Shown one piece after another: positions 1 to 8,255 of a DNA stretch of 43,819 bases (position 1 is its first letter; the number at the start of each line of letters is the position of its first letter). The translations under genes and the position numbers were made by a program. The stretch comes from an uncultured Gammaproteobacteria bacterium. Its GTDB lineage: Bacteria > Pseudomonadota > Gammaproteobacteria > Steroidobacterales > GCA-2729495. The notes below the pieces were generated by a model. It worked only from the letters and a program-made list of their open reading frames with translations, was not told where the DNA came from and ran no database searches. The stretch is from positions 1 to 43,819 of the forward strand of contig CALGMY010000173.1 in NCBI GenBank assembly GCA_937958785.1, in the 5' to 3' direction.

Positions 1-377
1 GCCAGGCCGCGCGCCGCCGCCAGCGCGTGCAGTTCCCGCGCCAGGCTGGCTGATGCCGTGGTGTGGTCCACGAGCACGGCGCCGGGCGGCAGGCTCTGTA
101 GGGCCCCAGCCGCCCCCAGCAACACCGACCGGAGATCGTCGTCGTCGCCCACGCACAGGGCGAGGATCTCGGCATCAAGGGCCACCTCGGCCGGGCTGCC
201 GGCCACCCGGCCAGTGTGCTCACCGGCCCAGGACCGGGCCTTGCCCCCGGTCCGGTTGAACACGCTGACCGCGTGGCCCGCCCGGGCCAGGTGGCCGGCC
301 ATGGGGTAGCCCATCACCCCCAGGCCGATGAAGCCGATCCGGCGGCGCCGGGTGGCAGCAGGGACTGCTTCAGGCAT
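1..377 (-). CDS. NAD-binding beta-hydroxyacid dehydrogenase (3-hydroxyisobutyrate / 2-hydroxy-3-oxopropionate type), 3' end missing
   Basis: This is the N-terminal part of a 6-phosphogluconate/3-hydroxyisobutyrate dehydrogenase-like enzyme; the C-terminal helical domain lies beyond base 1. About 125 residues are visible. The Rossmann dinucleotide-binding signature GFIGLGVMGYPMAGHL lies at about residues 15-30, followed by AGHAVSVFNRT. The stretch VLVDHTTAS near residues 105-113 matches the family substrate-loop motif (D-x-S/T-T). Members oxidise small beta-hydroxyacids or reduce tartronate semialdehyde with NAD(P); the exact substrate cannot be told from this half. The ATG at 375-377 puts about 14 residues before the first beta strand, which is normal for the family. 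It diverges from the RCCR-like gene at 476, with about 100 bp between them. Confidence 0.82.
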   Translation of the reverse strand, partial: MPEAVPAATRRRRIGFIGLGVMGYPMAGHLARAGHAVSVFNRTGGKARSWAGEHTGRVAGSPAEVALDAEILALCVGDDDDLRSVLLGAAGALQSLPPGAVLVDHTTASASLARELHALAAARGL

Positions 378-414
378 GACACTGGGGCCCCGCACGGTGG
401 ACGACGATGGCGAG

Positions 415-446
415 ATTCTAGTGCCCTGGCCGGATTCTTCTATCAT
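415..446. promoter_or_regulatory. Possible divergent -10 elements
   Basis: The minus strand reads TAGAAT at 415-420, 38 bases upstream of the dehydrogenase start. The plus strand reads TATCAT at 441-446, 30 bases upstream of the RCCR-like start. Both resemble sigma-70 -10 hexamers, but I see no convincing -35 for either. The calls rest on position in a divergent gap and on AT content in a GC-rich background. Confidence 0.3.
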
Positions 447-475
447 GGCGGCCTTTTCCGGCCGGACGGGTAGCC

Positions 476-1300
476 ATGGGCAAGCAGAGCGACGTCAAGA
501 CCATCCACGAGTTCCTCGCGGAGAACCCCAACGTGGACGTCTCCCGCCAGTGGGAACGGTGCTGGACCATCCACGGCCGGATCGCGGACCGGATCGTCAG
601 TCACTTCGGGGCGAAGCTCCACCCGATCTCGGAGGGCGCGGAGTACTACAAGTCTCCGGACGGGCAGATGGAGGGCGCCTTCTATGGCTACACCGCCACG
701 GACGTGGACTGGTTCGTCCGCTCCTGGCTCGGCAACCGCAAGGCCAGCATCATCGACATGAACATCAACGTGTGCCTCGGGCAGGAGACTCAGGTGCCGA
801 ACCTGATGCTCATCTTCGGCACCGTGCCCAACCTGCTGTTCTATGCCGACTACGTGCCCCGGGTCGACCTCAAGGTCAGCGAGGACTACGTGAAGCGTTA
901 CTACAGCGGCGAGGTGAACCAGGACTACCTGGATTTCCGCAAGAACACCGACTACGTCTGGTCCGCGAGCCACGGCCCGGTGATCCGGGCGATGCAGTCG
1001 CCGATCTGCTCCAGCTACATCACCAGCCTCACCGACGAGCACCTGGACCAGTGCGAGGCCTACGTGACGCGCTTCGTCGACCGCTGGTTCCGGATGTACG
1101 ACGAGGCCCCGAAGCTGCCTGCCAGCCAGCGGGACGCCCAGCAGCAGTACGACTTCACCTACCGGGACTACACCAACCGGTCCGACCCGATGAACGTACT
1201 CGCGGCCCGGGTATTCGGCGCCGAGCAGTCCCAGTACATGCTGGACCGCCGGGGCGGGAAGGTGCAGATGGACGCCGAGCGGGGGAAGTGGCGCCGCTAG
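476..1300 (+). CDS. Red chlorophyll catabolite reductase (RCCR)-like protein
   Basis: This 274-aa soluble protein has no signal peptide or membrane segment. By memory alignment it follows Arabidopsis RCCR (ACD2) along most of its length. VDWFVRSWLG at 77-86 sits where ACD2 has its IDFVIGSWI motif. MNINV at 95-99, VPNLMLIFG at 107-115 and YVPRVDLKV...DYVKRYY at 126-143 match the ACD2 blocks KAPNFVVEL and LPHRKDLVLNPDYLKEYY. SPICSS at 175-180 matches SPTAS. Glu66, in the PDGQME segment, and Asp237, before ARVFG, align with the Glu and Asp reported as important in plant RCCR. Plant RCCR reduces red chlorophyll catabolite with ferredoxin and belongs to the ferredoxin-dependent bilin reductase fold. 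The bacterial substrate is unknown. No pheophorbide oxygenase is seen nearby. Its TAG overlaps the mrpG stop. Confidence 0.72.
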   Translation: MGKQSDVKTIHEFLAENPNVDVSRQWERCWTIHGRIADRIVSHFGAKLHPISEGAEYYKSPDGQMEGAFYGYTATDVDWFVRSWLGNRKASIIDMNINVCLGQETQVPNLMLIFGTVPNLLFYADYVPRVDLKVSEDYVKRYYSGEVNQDYLDFRKNTDYVWSASHGPVIRAMQSPICSSYITSLTDEHLDQCEAYVTRFVDRWFRMYDEAPKLPASQRDAQQQYDFTYRDYTNRSDPMNVLAARVFGAEQSQYMLDRRGGKVQMDAERGKWRR

Positions 1301-1599
1301 TCCCGCCGTCGGTAGCGGCGCAGGGCCGCCCGGGCGAGCTGGTGGGCGCTCACCGGTGCCGTGAGCGCCAGGAAGATCGCCACCAGCAGCTCGTGCACCG
1401 ACAGTTCCATCTGCCGGGCGCCGAACCAGAGCATCGACGCCACCAGCGTCGAGCCCACGCCGAGCGTCGTGCTCTTCGCAGGCCCATGGAGGCGCTTGTA
1501 GAAGTCGGACAGCTTCGCGAGCCCCAGGGAGCCGATCAGGGCCGTGGCGCCACCGACGATGAGCAGCAGGGCAATCAACGCGTCCAGCATCATCGCCAT
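1297..1599 (-). CDS. mrpG: Na+/H+ antiporter subunit G
   Basis: This small integral membrane subunit (100 aa) belongs to the Mrp/Mnh/Pha multisubunit cation/proton antiporter of the inner membrane. Three hydrophobic helices are visible: about 4-26, 44-62 and 68-90. The family signature GLAKLSDFYKRLHGPAKSTTLG lies at 26-47. The ATG at 1597-1599 is chosen because it gives the usual length of about 100-120 aa and places helix 1 at the N-terminus; a longer open frame upstream only shadows mrpF. It is the last gene of the mrp series, 14 bp after mrpF, and converges on the RCCR-like gene with the two stop codons sharing CTAG. Confidence 0.92.
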   Translation of the reverse strand: MAMMLDALIALLLIVGGATALIGSLGLAKLSDFYKRLHGPAKSTTLGVGSTLVASMLWFGARQMELSVHELLVAIFLALTAPVSAHQLARAALRRYRRRD

Positions 1600-1613
1600 C
1601 GTCAGCCTCTCCT

Positions 1614-1883
1614 TCAGTCGATGAGGTCGCCGCGGAGCAGGTAGCGCGCCAGGGCCACCGTCCCCGCGAAGCCCAGCAGCCCGATCACCAGCGCCGCCTC
1701 GAAGTACACCGCGTCGTCCAGGCGCACGCCGATGACCACCACCAGCGCGAGCGCGTTCACGTACAGCGTGTCCAGCGCCAGTATCCGGTCCAGCACGTCG
1801 GGGCCGCGCCACAGGCGGTACCCGGCCAGCAGCATGGCGGTGCCCAGCAGCACCAGGGCCAGGTTCGCGGCGGCGGCGATCAC
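1614..1883 (-). CDS. mrpF: Na+/H+ antiporter subunit F
   Basis: This is an 89-aa membrane subunit of the Mrp antiporter with three predicted helices (about 2-21, 38-54 and 58-80). The segment YRLWRGPDVLDRILALDTLYVNAL is diagnostic of MrpF/PhaF, including the conserved Asp residues of the R-G-P-x-x-x-D-R-I-L-A-x-D motif. The start codon overlaps the mrpE stop (1880-1883), so translation is probably coupled. MrpF is needed for assembly of the complex; no separate enzymatic role is known. Confidence 0.93.
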   Translation of the reverse strand: MIAAAANLALVLLGTAMLLAGYRLWRGPDVLDRILALDTLYVNALALVVVIGVRLDDAVYFEAALVIGLLGFAGTVALARYLLRGDLID

Positions 1884-2368
1884 CCGAAGATCTCCCGCAA
1901 CGGGGCTTCGTAGCGCTGCTTGATCCGTGCGACGAGGGCTGCCTGGGCGCCGTCCGGCAGGTGCAGCGCATGCACCAGCAGGTGCTCACCCCGCTCGTCC
2001 AGGTCGGCCGACAGCGTCCCCGGGGTCAGCGTCACGATGGTTGCCAGTGCGGCGACCCCAAGCGGTGACCGGATGTCGAGGGGCACGGAGACGAACGCCG
2101 GTCGCAGCGCCTTCTCCGGGCCGAGTATCCGCCAGGCCACCTCGACGTTCGCCACCATGATGTCACCCACGAGGTGACCGAGCAGGCGGAGTGCGGTGAC
2201 GGGCGCGGCGAGGCGCGGCACTGGCGGCAGGAAGCGGTCGAGCGCGGGTGGCAGGCCGAAGGCCAGCACCAGGCCGAGGGCGACCTGGCCTGGCGCGACC
2301 GAGTTGTTCAGGGCGATCCACGTCAGCAGCAGGACACCCGAGAGCAGCGGCCGCGGCAGCAGCTTCAT
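1880..2368 (-). CDS. mrpE: Na+/H+ antiporter subunit E
   Basis: This 162-aa protein has the MrpE layout: two N-terminal hydrophobic segments (about 10-45 and 55-75) and a soluble C-terminal part. The blocks TLTPGTLSADLDERGEHLLVHAL (about 113-135) and VALATIVTL-type strands are family hallmarks. It overlaps mrpD by four bases (2365-2368) and mrpF by four bases at its end. MrpE is required for full antiport activity in other bacteria and is not itself thought to be the ion path. Confidence 0.93.
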   Translation of the reverse strand: MKLLPRPLLSGVLLLTWIALNNSVAPGQVALGLVLAFGLPPALDRFLPPVPRLAAPVTALRLLGHLVGDIMVANVEVAWRILGPEKALRPAFVSVPLDIRSPLGVAALATIVTLTPGTLSADLDERGEHLLVHALHLPDGAQAALVARIKQRYEAPLREIFG

Positions 2369-3936
2369 GGCGGGGCTCCCCCTGCCGCGGGCGCTGCCAC
2401 CGGCAGCTCGCCCAGTACCGCGTCCACGTAGGCTGCCGGCAGCAGCAGCTGGCCGGCTGCGGCGCGCGCGTAGTGCACGAGCGGGCCTGGCGCGGCGCTC
2501 AGCACGACCCAGGCGGCGAGCAGCAGGGCGGCCGCGAGGCTGGCGCCCCGGGCCGGGTCGCCCCGGGGCATTGGCGGCGCAGGGGCCGCCACTTCGCCCG
2601 CGGACTTCCAGAACAGGTTGCTGCCGGCCCGGGCCAGGGCGAGCAGTGTCAGCAGGCTGCTCACGAGGAGCAGTGCCACGATGGCCCCGGACGTGGACGG
2701 TCCCGGCCCCTCGCTCAGGAGGGCGTCGACCAGGCCCGCCTTGGCGACGAAGCCGGCCAGGGGCGGCAGGCCCGCGATGCCCGTCGCCGCCAGCAGGAAG
2801 TAGCCGGCCGTGCTCGCCCGCACCGGGGTCCTGCCCGTCGCGAGCAGCCGGTCGGCCTGGCCGGGGCGTTCGGCGGTGAGGCGGCCGGCCACGGCGAACA
2901 GCAGCGCGGCGCCGAGGGTGCTGTGGGCCAGGTAGAAGAGTCCCGCGGCCACGACGGCCTCGCCCCCTACCGCGACCGCGACCAGCAGCGTTCCCGCGGA
3001 AGCCACGACCAGGTGGCTCGCCAGCGTCCGCAGGTCCCGTGCCGCGAGGGTGCCGAACGTGGCCAGGGCGAGGGTCGCGAGGGCCAGCGGCAGGAGGGCG
3101 GGCAGCAGCAGCCCGTCGCCGGCGGTGCCAGGAAGGACCGTCAGGACACTCGCCACGCGGAGCATCGCGTAGATGCCCACCTTGGTCATGAGCACGAAGA
3201 GCACGCTGACGGCGACCGGCGGCAGCCGGTAGGTCGCCGGCAGCCAGAAGCCGACGGGCAGCAGCGCGGCCTTGACGGCGAATGCCGACAGCAGGAGATA
3301 GATGCCGCTGCGGGCCAGGGGCAGCTCGGTCGCGGGCAGCGCCGCCATCCGTAGCGCGAGGTCCGCCAGGTTGAGCGTGCCGGTGACGCCATAGAGCACC
3401 GCCACGGCCACCAGGAACAGGGCCGAGGCCAGCAGGTTCACCACCACGTACTGGATCGCGACCGGGAACCGCGCGTCGCCGCGGCCACGGATCAGCAGCG
3501 CGTAGGACGCGCAGAGCAGGACCTCGAAGAAGACGAAGAGGTTGAAGACATCGGTGGTGAGGAAGGCGCCGTTCAGGCCGAAGAGCTGCAGCTGGAAGAT
3601 GCCCTGCCGGCGCCCAGCGCCCGCGTCGTCCGGCGGTTCGTCCCCCTCCGCGAGGAGGCTGGCCAGCGCGAGGATCGCCGTCAGGATGAGCAGCAGCGCC
3701 GCCAGCCGGTCCGCCGCCAGGGCAATGCCGAAGGGGGCCTGCCAGTTGCCGGCGAGGTAGGCGAGAACCGGCCCCGTGCCGGCGCTGTAAGCGAGCGCAA
3801 CCGCCACGGCCAGCTGCAGGAGGACGGCCACCGTGCTCGCGGTGCGGGGCAGTCGCCCGGCCCGGGGACCCGCGAGCAGGAGCCCGGCGCCCGTGAGCAG
3901 CGGTATCAGCACGGGCAGGATGACCAGGGTGTTCAT
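2365..3936 (-). CDS. mrpD: Na+/H+ antiporter subunit D (proton-translocating, Nqo14/ND2-like)
   Basis: MrpD is one of the two antiporter-like subunits related to NuoN/NuoM of complex I. The protein is 523 aa with about 14 helices. The conserved TM5 glutamate is Glu138 in TTDVFNLFVFFEVLLCASYALL, and the lysine-bearing helix follows at AFAVKAALLPVGFWLPATY. The start ATG at 3934-3936 is chosen because the protein then begins directly in the first helix (NTLVILPVLIPLLTG); a longer frame upstream runs antisense through mrpC. It overlaps mrpC and mrpE by four bases each, consistent with coupled translation in a fixed subunit order. Confidence 0.94.
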   Translation of the reverse strand: MNTLVILPVLIPLLTGAGLLLAGPRAGRLPRTASTVAVLLQLAVAVALAYSAGTGPVLAYLAGNWQAPFGIALAADRLAALLLILTAILALASLLAEGDEPPDDAGAGRRQGIFQLQLFGLNGAFLTTDVFNLFVFFEVLLCASYALLIRGRGDARFPVAIQYVVVNLLASALFLVAVAVLYGVTGTLNLADLALRMAALPATELPLARSGIYLLLSAFAVKAALLPVGFWLPATYRLPPVAVSVLFVLMTKVGIYAMLRVASVLTVLPGTAGDGLLLPALLPLALATLALATFGTLAARDLRTLASHLVVASAGTLLVAVAVGGEAVVAAGLFYLAHSTLGAALLFAVAGRLTAERPGQADRLLATGRTPVRASTAGYFLLAATGIAGLPPLAGFVAKAGLVDALLSEGPGPSTSGAIVALLLVSSLLTLLALARAGSNLFWKSAGEVAAPAPPMPRGDPARGASLAAALLLAAWVVLSAAPGPLVHYARAAAGQLLLPAAYVDAVLGELPVAAPAAGGAPP

Positions 3937-4280
3937 GGCTCCCGGCCCTCCACGTGGTCGGAACCGCCGGTCCCGAAGCTGCGCACCGCGAGCGCGGTCA
4001 GGATCGCCGTCATCGCGAAGCTGATCACGATCGCGGTCAGCACCAGCGCCTGGGGCAGCGGGTCGGCGTAGTTGGCGAGCGACGGCGCGAGGTCCGGGCG
4101 CAGGATCGGCGCCGCTCCCGCACCCGTCCCCGGGCGGCCGGCGGCGAAGATCAGCAGGTTGACGGCATAGGAAAGCAGCGTCAGGCCCACGATCACGTCG
4201 AAGGTGCGGGGCCGGAGCACGAGCCATACCCCGGTGGCGGTCAGGATCCCGATGCCCGATGCCAGCAACAGCGCGGTCAC
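3933..4280 (-). CDS. mrpC: Na+/H+ antiporter subunit C (NuoK-like)
   Basis: This is a 115-aa NuoK-like subunit with three helices: about 2-23, 27-46 and 77-100. The conserved core is GLTLLSYAVNLLIFAAG followed by DPLPQALVLTAIVISFAMTAILTALAVR, which carries the family DPLPQALVLTAIVI signature. The GTG at 4278-4280 is the only start giving the usual length; it overlaps the mrpAB stop as GTGA. An in-frame extension upstream contains no family sequence. The four-base overlaps on both sides indicate translational coupling within the mrp operon. Confidence 0.92.
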   Translation of the reverse strand: MTALLLASGIGILTATGVWLVLRPRTFDVIVGLTLLSYAVNLLIFAAGRPGTGAGAAPILRPDLAPSLANYADPLPQALVLTAIVISFAMTAILTALAVRSFGTGGSDHVEGREP

Positions 4281-7096
4281 GACGCGCGCTCCTGGCCGGT
4301 TGCGGGCTCCCCGCCCAGGCGGCCCAGGGTCACGACCGCGAGCAGGGTCGCCCCCAGCACCGTCAGCAGCACGCCGAGGTCGAAGCCCAGGGCGGATGCC
4401 AGCGGGACCTTGCCGATCACCGGGAGCATGGGGGCAAGGTAGGTGCTGGTCAGGAAGGGATGGGAGACGAGCAGGCTCGCAGCCCCCGTGAGGGTCGCGG
4501 CGAGCAGGCCGAGGGCGATCACGGCCTGGTGGCTGGCCCGCCACCGGGACTCGACCCAGGCCGTGCCGTGGGCGATGTAGAGCAGCAATACGCCGGTGGC
4601 GGCCACGAGCCCGCCCACGAAGCCGCCGCCGGGCAGGTTGTGGCCACGGAGGAACAGGAACAGCGAGACCGACAGCATGAGGGGCAGCAGCAGCTGCGCG
4701 ACGGGTTCCAGCATGAAGGCCCGGGCCGGGCGCGGCGTGACGCGCGAGTTCGGGCGCCAGCCCGCGAGGGCGCTGCCGACCAGCAGGCCGGCGATGCCGA
4801 GCACGGTGATCTCGCCCAGGGTGTCCAGGGCGCGGAAGTCGACGATGATCACGTTCACTGCGTTGGTGCCCGCGGCGCCAGGCACGGCGTTTTCCAGGTA
4901 CCAGCCGGCGATCGACTGGCCGGGTCGGGTCAGGAGGCCAAAGGCGAGGGCGCCGACGCCGAGTCCTGCGGCGGCAGCCAGCACGCCGTCGCGAACCCTG
5001 CGGCCGGCGGGTTCCCCCGACGGGCTGGTTGCCGGCAGGAAGTTCAGTGCCAGCAGCAGGAGGATGACCGACACCACCTCGACCAGCAGCTGGGTCAGGG
5101 CGAGGTCAGGCGCTGCGAGGCCCGCGAAGGCCAGCGTGACCATGAGGCCGATCGCACCCACGAGGACGACGGCCGTGAGGCGGTCCCGGTGCCAGGCCAG
5201 CAGCGCGCCGCAGGCCAGGACCGTCAGCAGCCAGGCGACGCTGCCTGCCAGCGTCGGCCCGGAGCCCGCCCCGCCGGTGGCTGCCATCGGTCCGGCGTCC
5301 GCGAGCAGGCCACCGCCGAGCAGGGGCCAGGTGCCGGCGAGAAGCGCGACCACCAGCACGGCCAGGACCGAGCGGCGGAGCGTTGCCGCGAGGAGTCGCC
5401 GGTCGAGCCAGCCGGCGAGCCGGTCGAGGGCACGGAGGAGGCCGGCGAGCAGTTCACGCCCGCCCCGGGGCAGGTGCATGAGGTCGTGCAGCCGGAACAG
5501 GCGCTGCAGGAAGACGTAGAAGATCACGCCCATCACCAGGGCCACGGCACTCATCATCAGGGGCAGGTTGAAGCCATGCCAGACGCTGAGCGTGTAGGCG
5601 GGCAGGGGGCCGTGGATCGCGGCTTCCGCCGCTGCCGCCAGCAACGGCCCCACCAGCAATTGCGGGAGGAGGCCAACCAGCACGCAGACCAGCGCGAGCA
5701 CGCCGATGGGCACCAGCATCCACCGCGGCGGGTCGTGGGGGACCCGCCCGAGGTCCCGGGGCTCGCCGTTCCAGAACACGTCGTGGATGAAGCGTGCGGA
5801 GTACGCCACCGAGAACGCGGTGGCCAGGGTGGCGAGGAGGGGCACGGCCACCTGGATCGGCAGGCTGCGCTCGAGCAGCAGCGTCTCCGCGAAGAACATC
5901 TCCTTCGACAGGAAGCCGTTCAGCAGTGGCACGCCGGCCATGGCCAGCGACGAGGTGATGGCCAGCACCCCGGTGACCGGCATCAGGCGCCACAGCCCGT
6001 TCAGCCGGCGCATGTCCCGGGAGCCGGTCTCGTGGTCGATGGCCCCGGCGGCCATGAACAGGGAGGCCTTGAAGGTGGCGTGGTTCAGCGCGTGGAACAG
6101 GGCGGCCACCGTGGCGAGGGGTTCGTCGAGGCCGAACAGCAGCGTGATGAGCCCGAGGTGGCTGATGGTGGAGTAGGCGAGGAGCCCCTTCAGGTCGTGC
6201 TGGAAGACGGCCAGGTAGGCACCGCCGAGCAGGGTGACCAGGCCGGTGCCCCCCACCAGCCAGAACCACAGGTCCGTGCCGGCCAGGACGGGATGCAGGC
6301 GCGCGAGCAGGAAGATGCCAGCTTTCACCAGCGTGGCCGAATGCAGGAAGGCGGAGGCCGGTGTCGGGGCCGCCATGGCCTCCGGCAGCCAGAAGTGCCA
6401 GGGAAACTGGGCCGACTTGGTAAACACGCCGAGGAGCACGAGTCCCAGCGCCACGGGATAGGCCGGATCGGCGCGCACGCTCGTACCGGCGTCGAGCACG
6501 ACGTCCAGCTTGAAGCTGCCCGAAATCTGGCCGAGCAGCAGGACACCGGCCAGCAGGGCGAGGCCGCCGAGGCCGGTCACCAGCAGCGAGGTCCGTGCGC
6601 CCCGCCGGGCGTCGCCCCGCTCCCGCCAGTGGCCGATCAGCAGGAAGGACGCCAGGCTGGTCAGTTCCCAGCAGATGGCGAGGAGGAGCAGGTTGTCCGC
6701 CAGCACCAGGCCGAGCATCGCCGCCATGAAGGCCATGAACACCGCCATGAAGCGGGCCACGGGTTCGTCGGGGGCGAGGTAGTAACGGGCGTAGAAGACC
6801 ACGAGGGCGCCGATGACGGTCACGAGGCCGCCGAAGAGCAGGCCGAGCCCGTCGAGCCGCAGGCCGAGGTCCGCCCCGCGCCAGGGCAGCCAGGGGACCG
6901 AGACGGCGGCTACGTGGCCGGCGAGCACTGCCGGCGCCAGCATGAAGAGCAGCCCGGCAGCCCCGAGGGCGCCGGCGAGCGCGATGCCCACCGCCAGGTC
7001 TCGCGAGGCCGGGCCCGGGGTGGCGCCGCGACCCGCCAGGAGGGTGAGCAGCAGGGCGGCGACGAGGGGCAGCGCGACGACGAGCGTGAGGACCAT
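4277..7096 (-). CDS. mrpA: Fused Na+/H+ antiporter subunit A/B
   Basis: This 939-aa protein fuses MrpA and MrpB, the arrangement known from group 2 Mrp (PhaAB) systems of Proteobacteria. Residues about 1-500 form the NuoL-like antiporter module: Glu144 in CWELTSLASFLL, Lys227 in FTKSAQFPWHFWLPEAM and Lys258 in LHSATLVKAG are the expected ion-path residues. The region about 610-770 is the MrpA C-terminal/MbhD-MbhE-like part (LALTQLLVEVVSVILLLLALNFLP). Residues about 790-930 match MrpB (RGHNLPGGGFVGGLVAATGVLLLYIAHG). It works with MrpC-G as a Na+/H+ antiporter in the inner membrane. Its ATG overlaps the stop of the CaCA antiporter gene upstream. Confidence 0.95.
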   Translation of the reverse strand: MVLTLVVALPLVAALLLTLLAGRGATPGPASRDLAVGIALAGALGAAGLLFMLAPAVLAGHVAAVSVPWLPWRGADLGLRLDGLGLLFGGLVTVIGALVVFYARYYLAPDEPVARFMAVFMAFMAAMLGLVLADNLLLLAICWELTSLASFLLIGHWRERGDARRGARTSLLVTGLGGLALLAGVLLLGQISGSFKLDVVLDAGTSVRADPAYPVALGLVLLGVFTKSAQFPWHFWLPEAMAAPTPASAFLHSATLVKAGIFLLARLHPVLAGTDLWFWLVGGTGLVTLLGGAYLAVFQHDLKGLLAYSTISHLGLITLLFGLDEPLATVAALFHALNHATFKASLFMAAGAIDHETGSRDMRRLNGLWRLMPVTGVLAITSSLAMAGVPLLNGFLSKEMFFAETLLLERSLPIQVAVPLLATLATAFSVAYSARFIHDVFWNGEPRDLGRVPHDPPRWMLVPIGVLALVCVLVGLLPQLLVGPLLAAAAEAAIHGPLPAYTLSVWHGFNLPLMMSAVALVMGVIFYVFLQRLFRLHDLMHLPRGGRELLAGLLRALDRLAGWLDRRLLAATLRRSVLAVLVVALLAGTWPLLGGGLLADAGPMAATGGAGSGPTLAGSVAWLLTVLACGALLAWHRDRLTAVVLVGAIGLMVTLAFAGLAAPDLALTQLLVEVVSVILLLLALNFLPATSPSGEPAGRRVRDGVLAAAAGLGVGALAFGLLTRPGQSIAGWYLENAVPGAAGTNAVNVIIVDFRALDTLGEITVLGIAGLLVGSALAGWRPNSRVTPRPARAFMLEPVAQLLLPLMLSVSLFLFLRGHNLPGGGFVGGLVAATGVLLLYIAHGTAWVESRWRASHQAVIALGLLAATLTGAASLLVSHPFLTSTYLAPMLPVIGKVPLASALGFDLGVLLTVLGATLLAVVTLGRLGGEPATGQERAS

Positions 7097-8169
7097 CAGC
7101 GGCGGCGCGCCCGGAACTCGCGGCTGGCGACCACCAGGAGGGTCAGCACGGTCAGGGGGATGACAACCCAGCGCATCGCCACAGTGTAAGTCGTGAGCAG
7201 GTCGTGTCCACGGGCGTCGAGCACCAGGAACGCCGTGTACGCCACGTAGTAGCCGAGGAACACCGCCCCTTCCCAGCGGGCGATCGTGTTGCCGGTGAAG
7301 AACACCGGCAGGCAGGCCACGGCGACGGCGGTCATGACCGGGATGTCGAAGGCCAGCATGGACGTCGCCACCGTCAGGTCCACCGGGGCGACCAGCGCCG
7401 AGATGCCGAGGACGCCCAGGATGTTGAAGGTGTTGCTGCCGACGACGTTGCCGACCGCGATGTCCCGTTCGCCACGGAGCGTGGCCAGCACCGAGGTGGC
7501 GACCTCCGGCAGGGAGGTGCCCGCGGCGATGATGGTGAGACCGATGATCACTTCCGAGAGGCCCAGCTGCCGGGCGAGGGCGACTGCGCCCTCCACCAGC
7601 CAGCCCGAGCCTGCGACCAGCAGCGCCAGGCCGCCGCCGATCAGCGCCAGCTGGACGAGCAGCCGGCGGCTTCCCGGGGCGGGGGCGGGCCCGACGCCGG
7701 CCACGGCGGCCTCTTCCCGCCCGGCGCGGCGACCCTGGATGACCAGGAAGGTCGTGTAGGCCACGAGGCTTGCCGCGAGCAGCAGTCCCTCGAGCCGGCC
7801 GAGGCCGCCATCCAGCGTGATGGCAAACAGCAGCAGCGACGCGCCGATCATGACCGGTATCTCCTGCCGCACCACCTGCCGCGCCACGACCAGCGGGGCG
7901 AGCAGGGCGGACAGGCCCAGGATGAACAGCACGTTGAAGATGTTGCTGCCGACGACGTTGGCGAGCGCGATGTCGACCTGGCCGGACCAGGCGCTCTGCA
8001 CGGAGACGGCCAGCTCCGGCGAACTGGTGCCGAAGGCCACGATGGTGAGACCGACCACCAGCGGGGGTATGCCGAGGTCGAGCGCGAGCTGCCGGGCGCC
8101 GCCGACCAGCAGCTGGGCGCCGGCGATCAGTGCGGCCAGGCCGGCCGCGAACAGCAGTCCGATTCCCAA
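7096..8169 (-). CDS. CaCA-family calcium/sodium (cation) antiporter, YrbG-like
   Basis: This inner-membrane exchanger of 357 aa has about ten helices in two inverted repeats. The alpha repeats are clear: IVAFGTSSPELAVSV (GTSSPE 47-52) with NVVGSNIFN at 71-79, and IIAAGTSLPEVATSV (GTSLPE 217-222) with NVVGSNTFN at 241-249. The two acidic residues, Glu52 and Glu222, are the known ion-binding positions of the family. It probably expels Ca2+ or another cation in exchange for H+ or Na+. The start is TTG at 8167-8169, supported by an AGGGAG Shine-Dalgarno sequence about 7 bases upstream. The stop overlaps the mrpA start, so it is probably cotranscribed with mrp. Confidence 0.93.
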   Translation of the reverse strand: MGIGLLFAAGLAALIAGAQLLVGGARQLALDLGIPPLVVGLTIVAFGTSSPELAVSVQSAWSGQVDIALANVVGSNIFNVLFILGLSALLAPLVVARQVVRQEIPVMIGASLLLFAITLDGGLGRLEGLLLAASLVAYTTFLVIQGRRAGREEAAVAGVGPAPAPGSRRLLVQLALIGGGLALLVAGSGWLVEGAVALARQLGLSEVIIGLTIIAAGTSLPEVATSVLATLRGERDIAVGNVVGSNTFNILGVLGISALVAPVDLTVATSMLAFDIPVMTAVAVACLPVFFTGNTIARWEGAVFLGYYVAYTAFLVLDARGHDLLTTYTVAMRWVVIPLTVLTLLVVASREFRARRR

Positions 8170-8223
8170 GCGATCACTCCCTGTTGTGGGTCAGGTGTCC
8201 GGCCACGGCTACGCTGAGACCAC

Positions 8224-8254
8224 GCCGGCTGCGGGTGGTTCCACCCCGGCGCCG
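8224..8254. other. GC-rich inverted repeat between feo and CaCA genes
   Basis: The 86-bp gap 8170-8255 carries GGGTGGTTCCACCC with further pairing of flanking CCGG sequences. It could fold as a short RNA hairpin after the feo genes. There is no T tract on either side, so an intrinsic terminator cannot be claimed. It may only weaken read-through from feo into the CaCA-mrp genes. Confidence 0.25.
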
Positions 8255-8255
8255 G

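Noticed and set aside
4259..7189. A 976-codon plus-strand open frame opposite mrpAB, rich in Gln, Gly, His and Glu
   Set aside because: It is the antisense of a GC-rich membrane-protein gene; the composition is what reverse-reading Leu/Ala/Val codons gives, and no family motif is present.
8224..8254. Intrinsic terminator after the feo genes
   Set aside because: An inverted repeat exists, but there is no T tract and the stem is short, so it is listed only as an inverted repeat.
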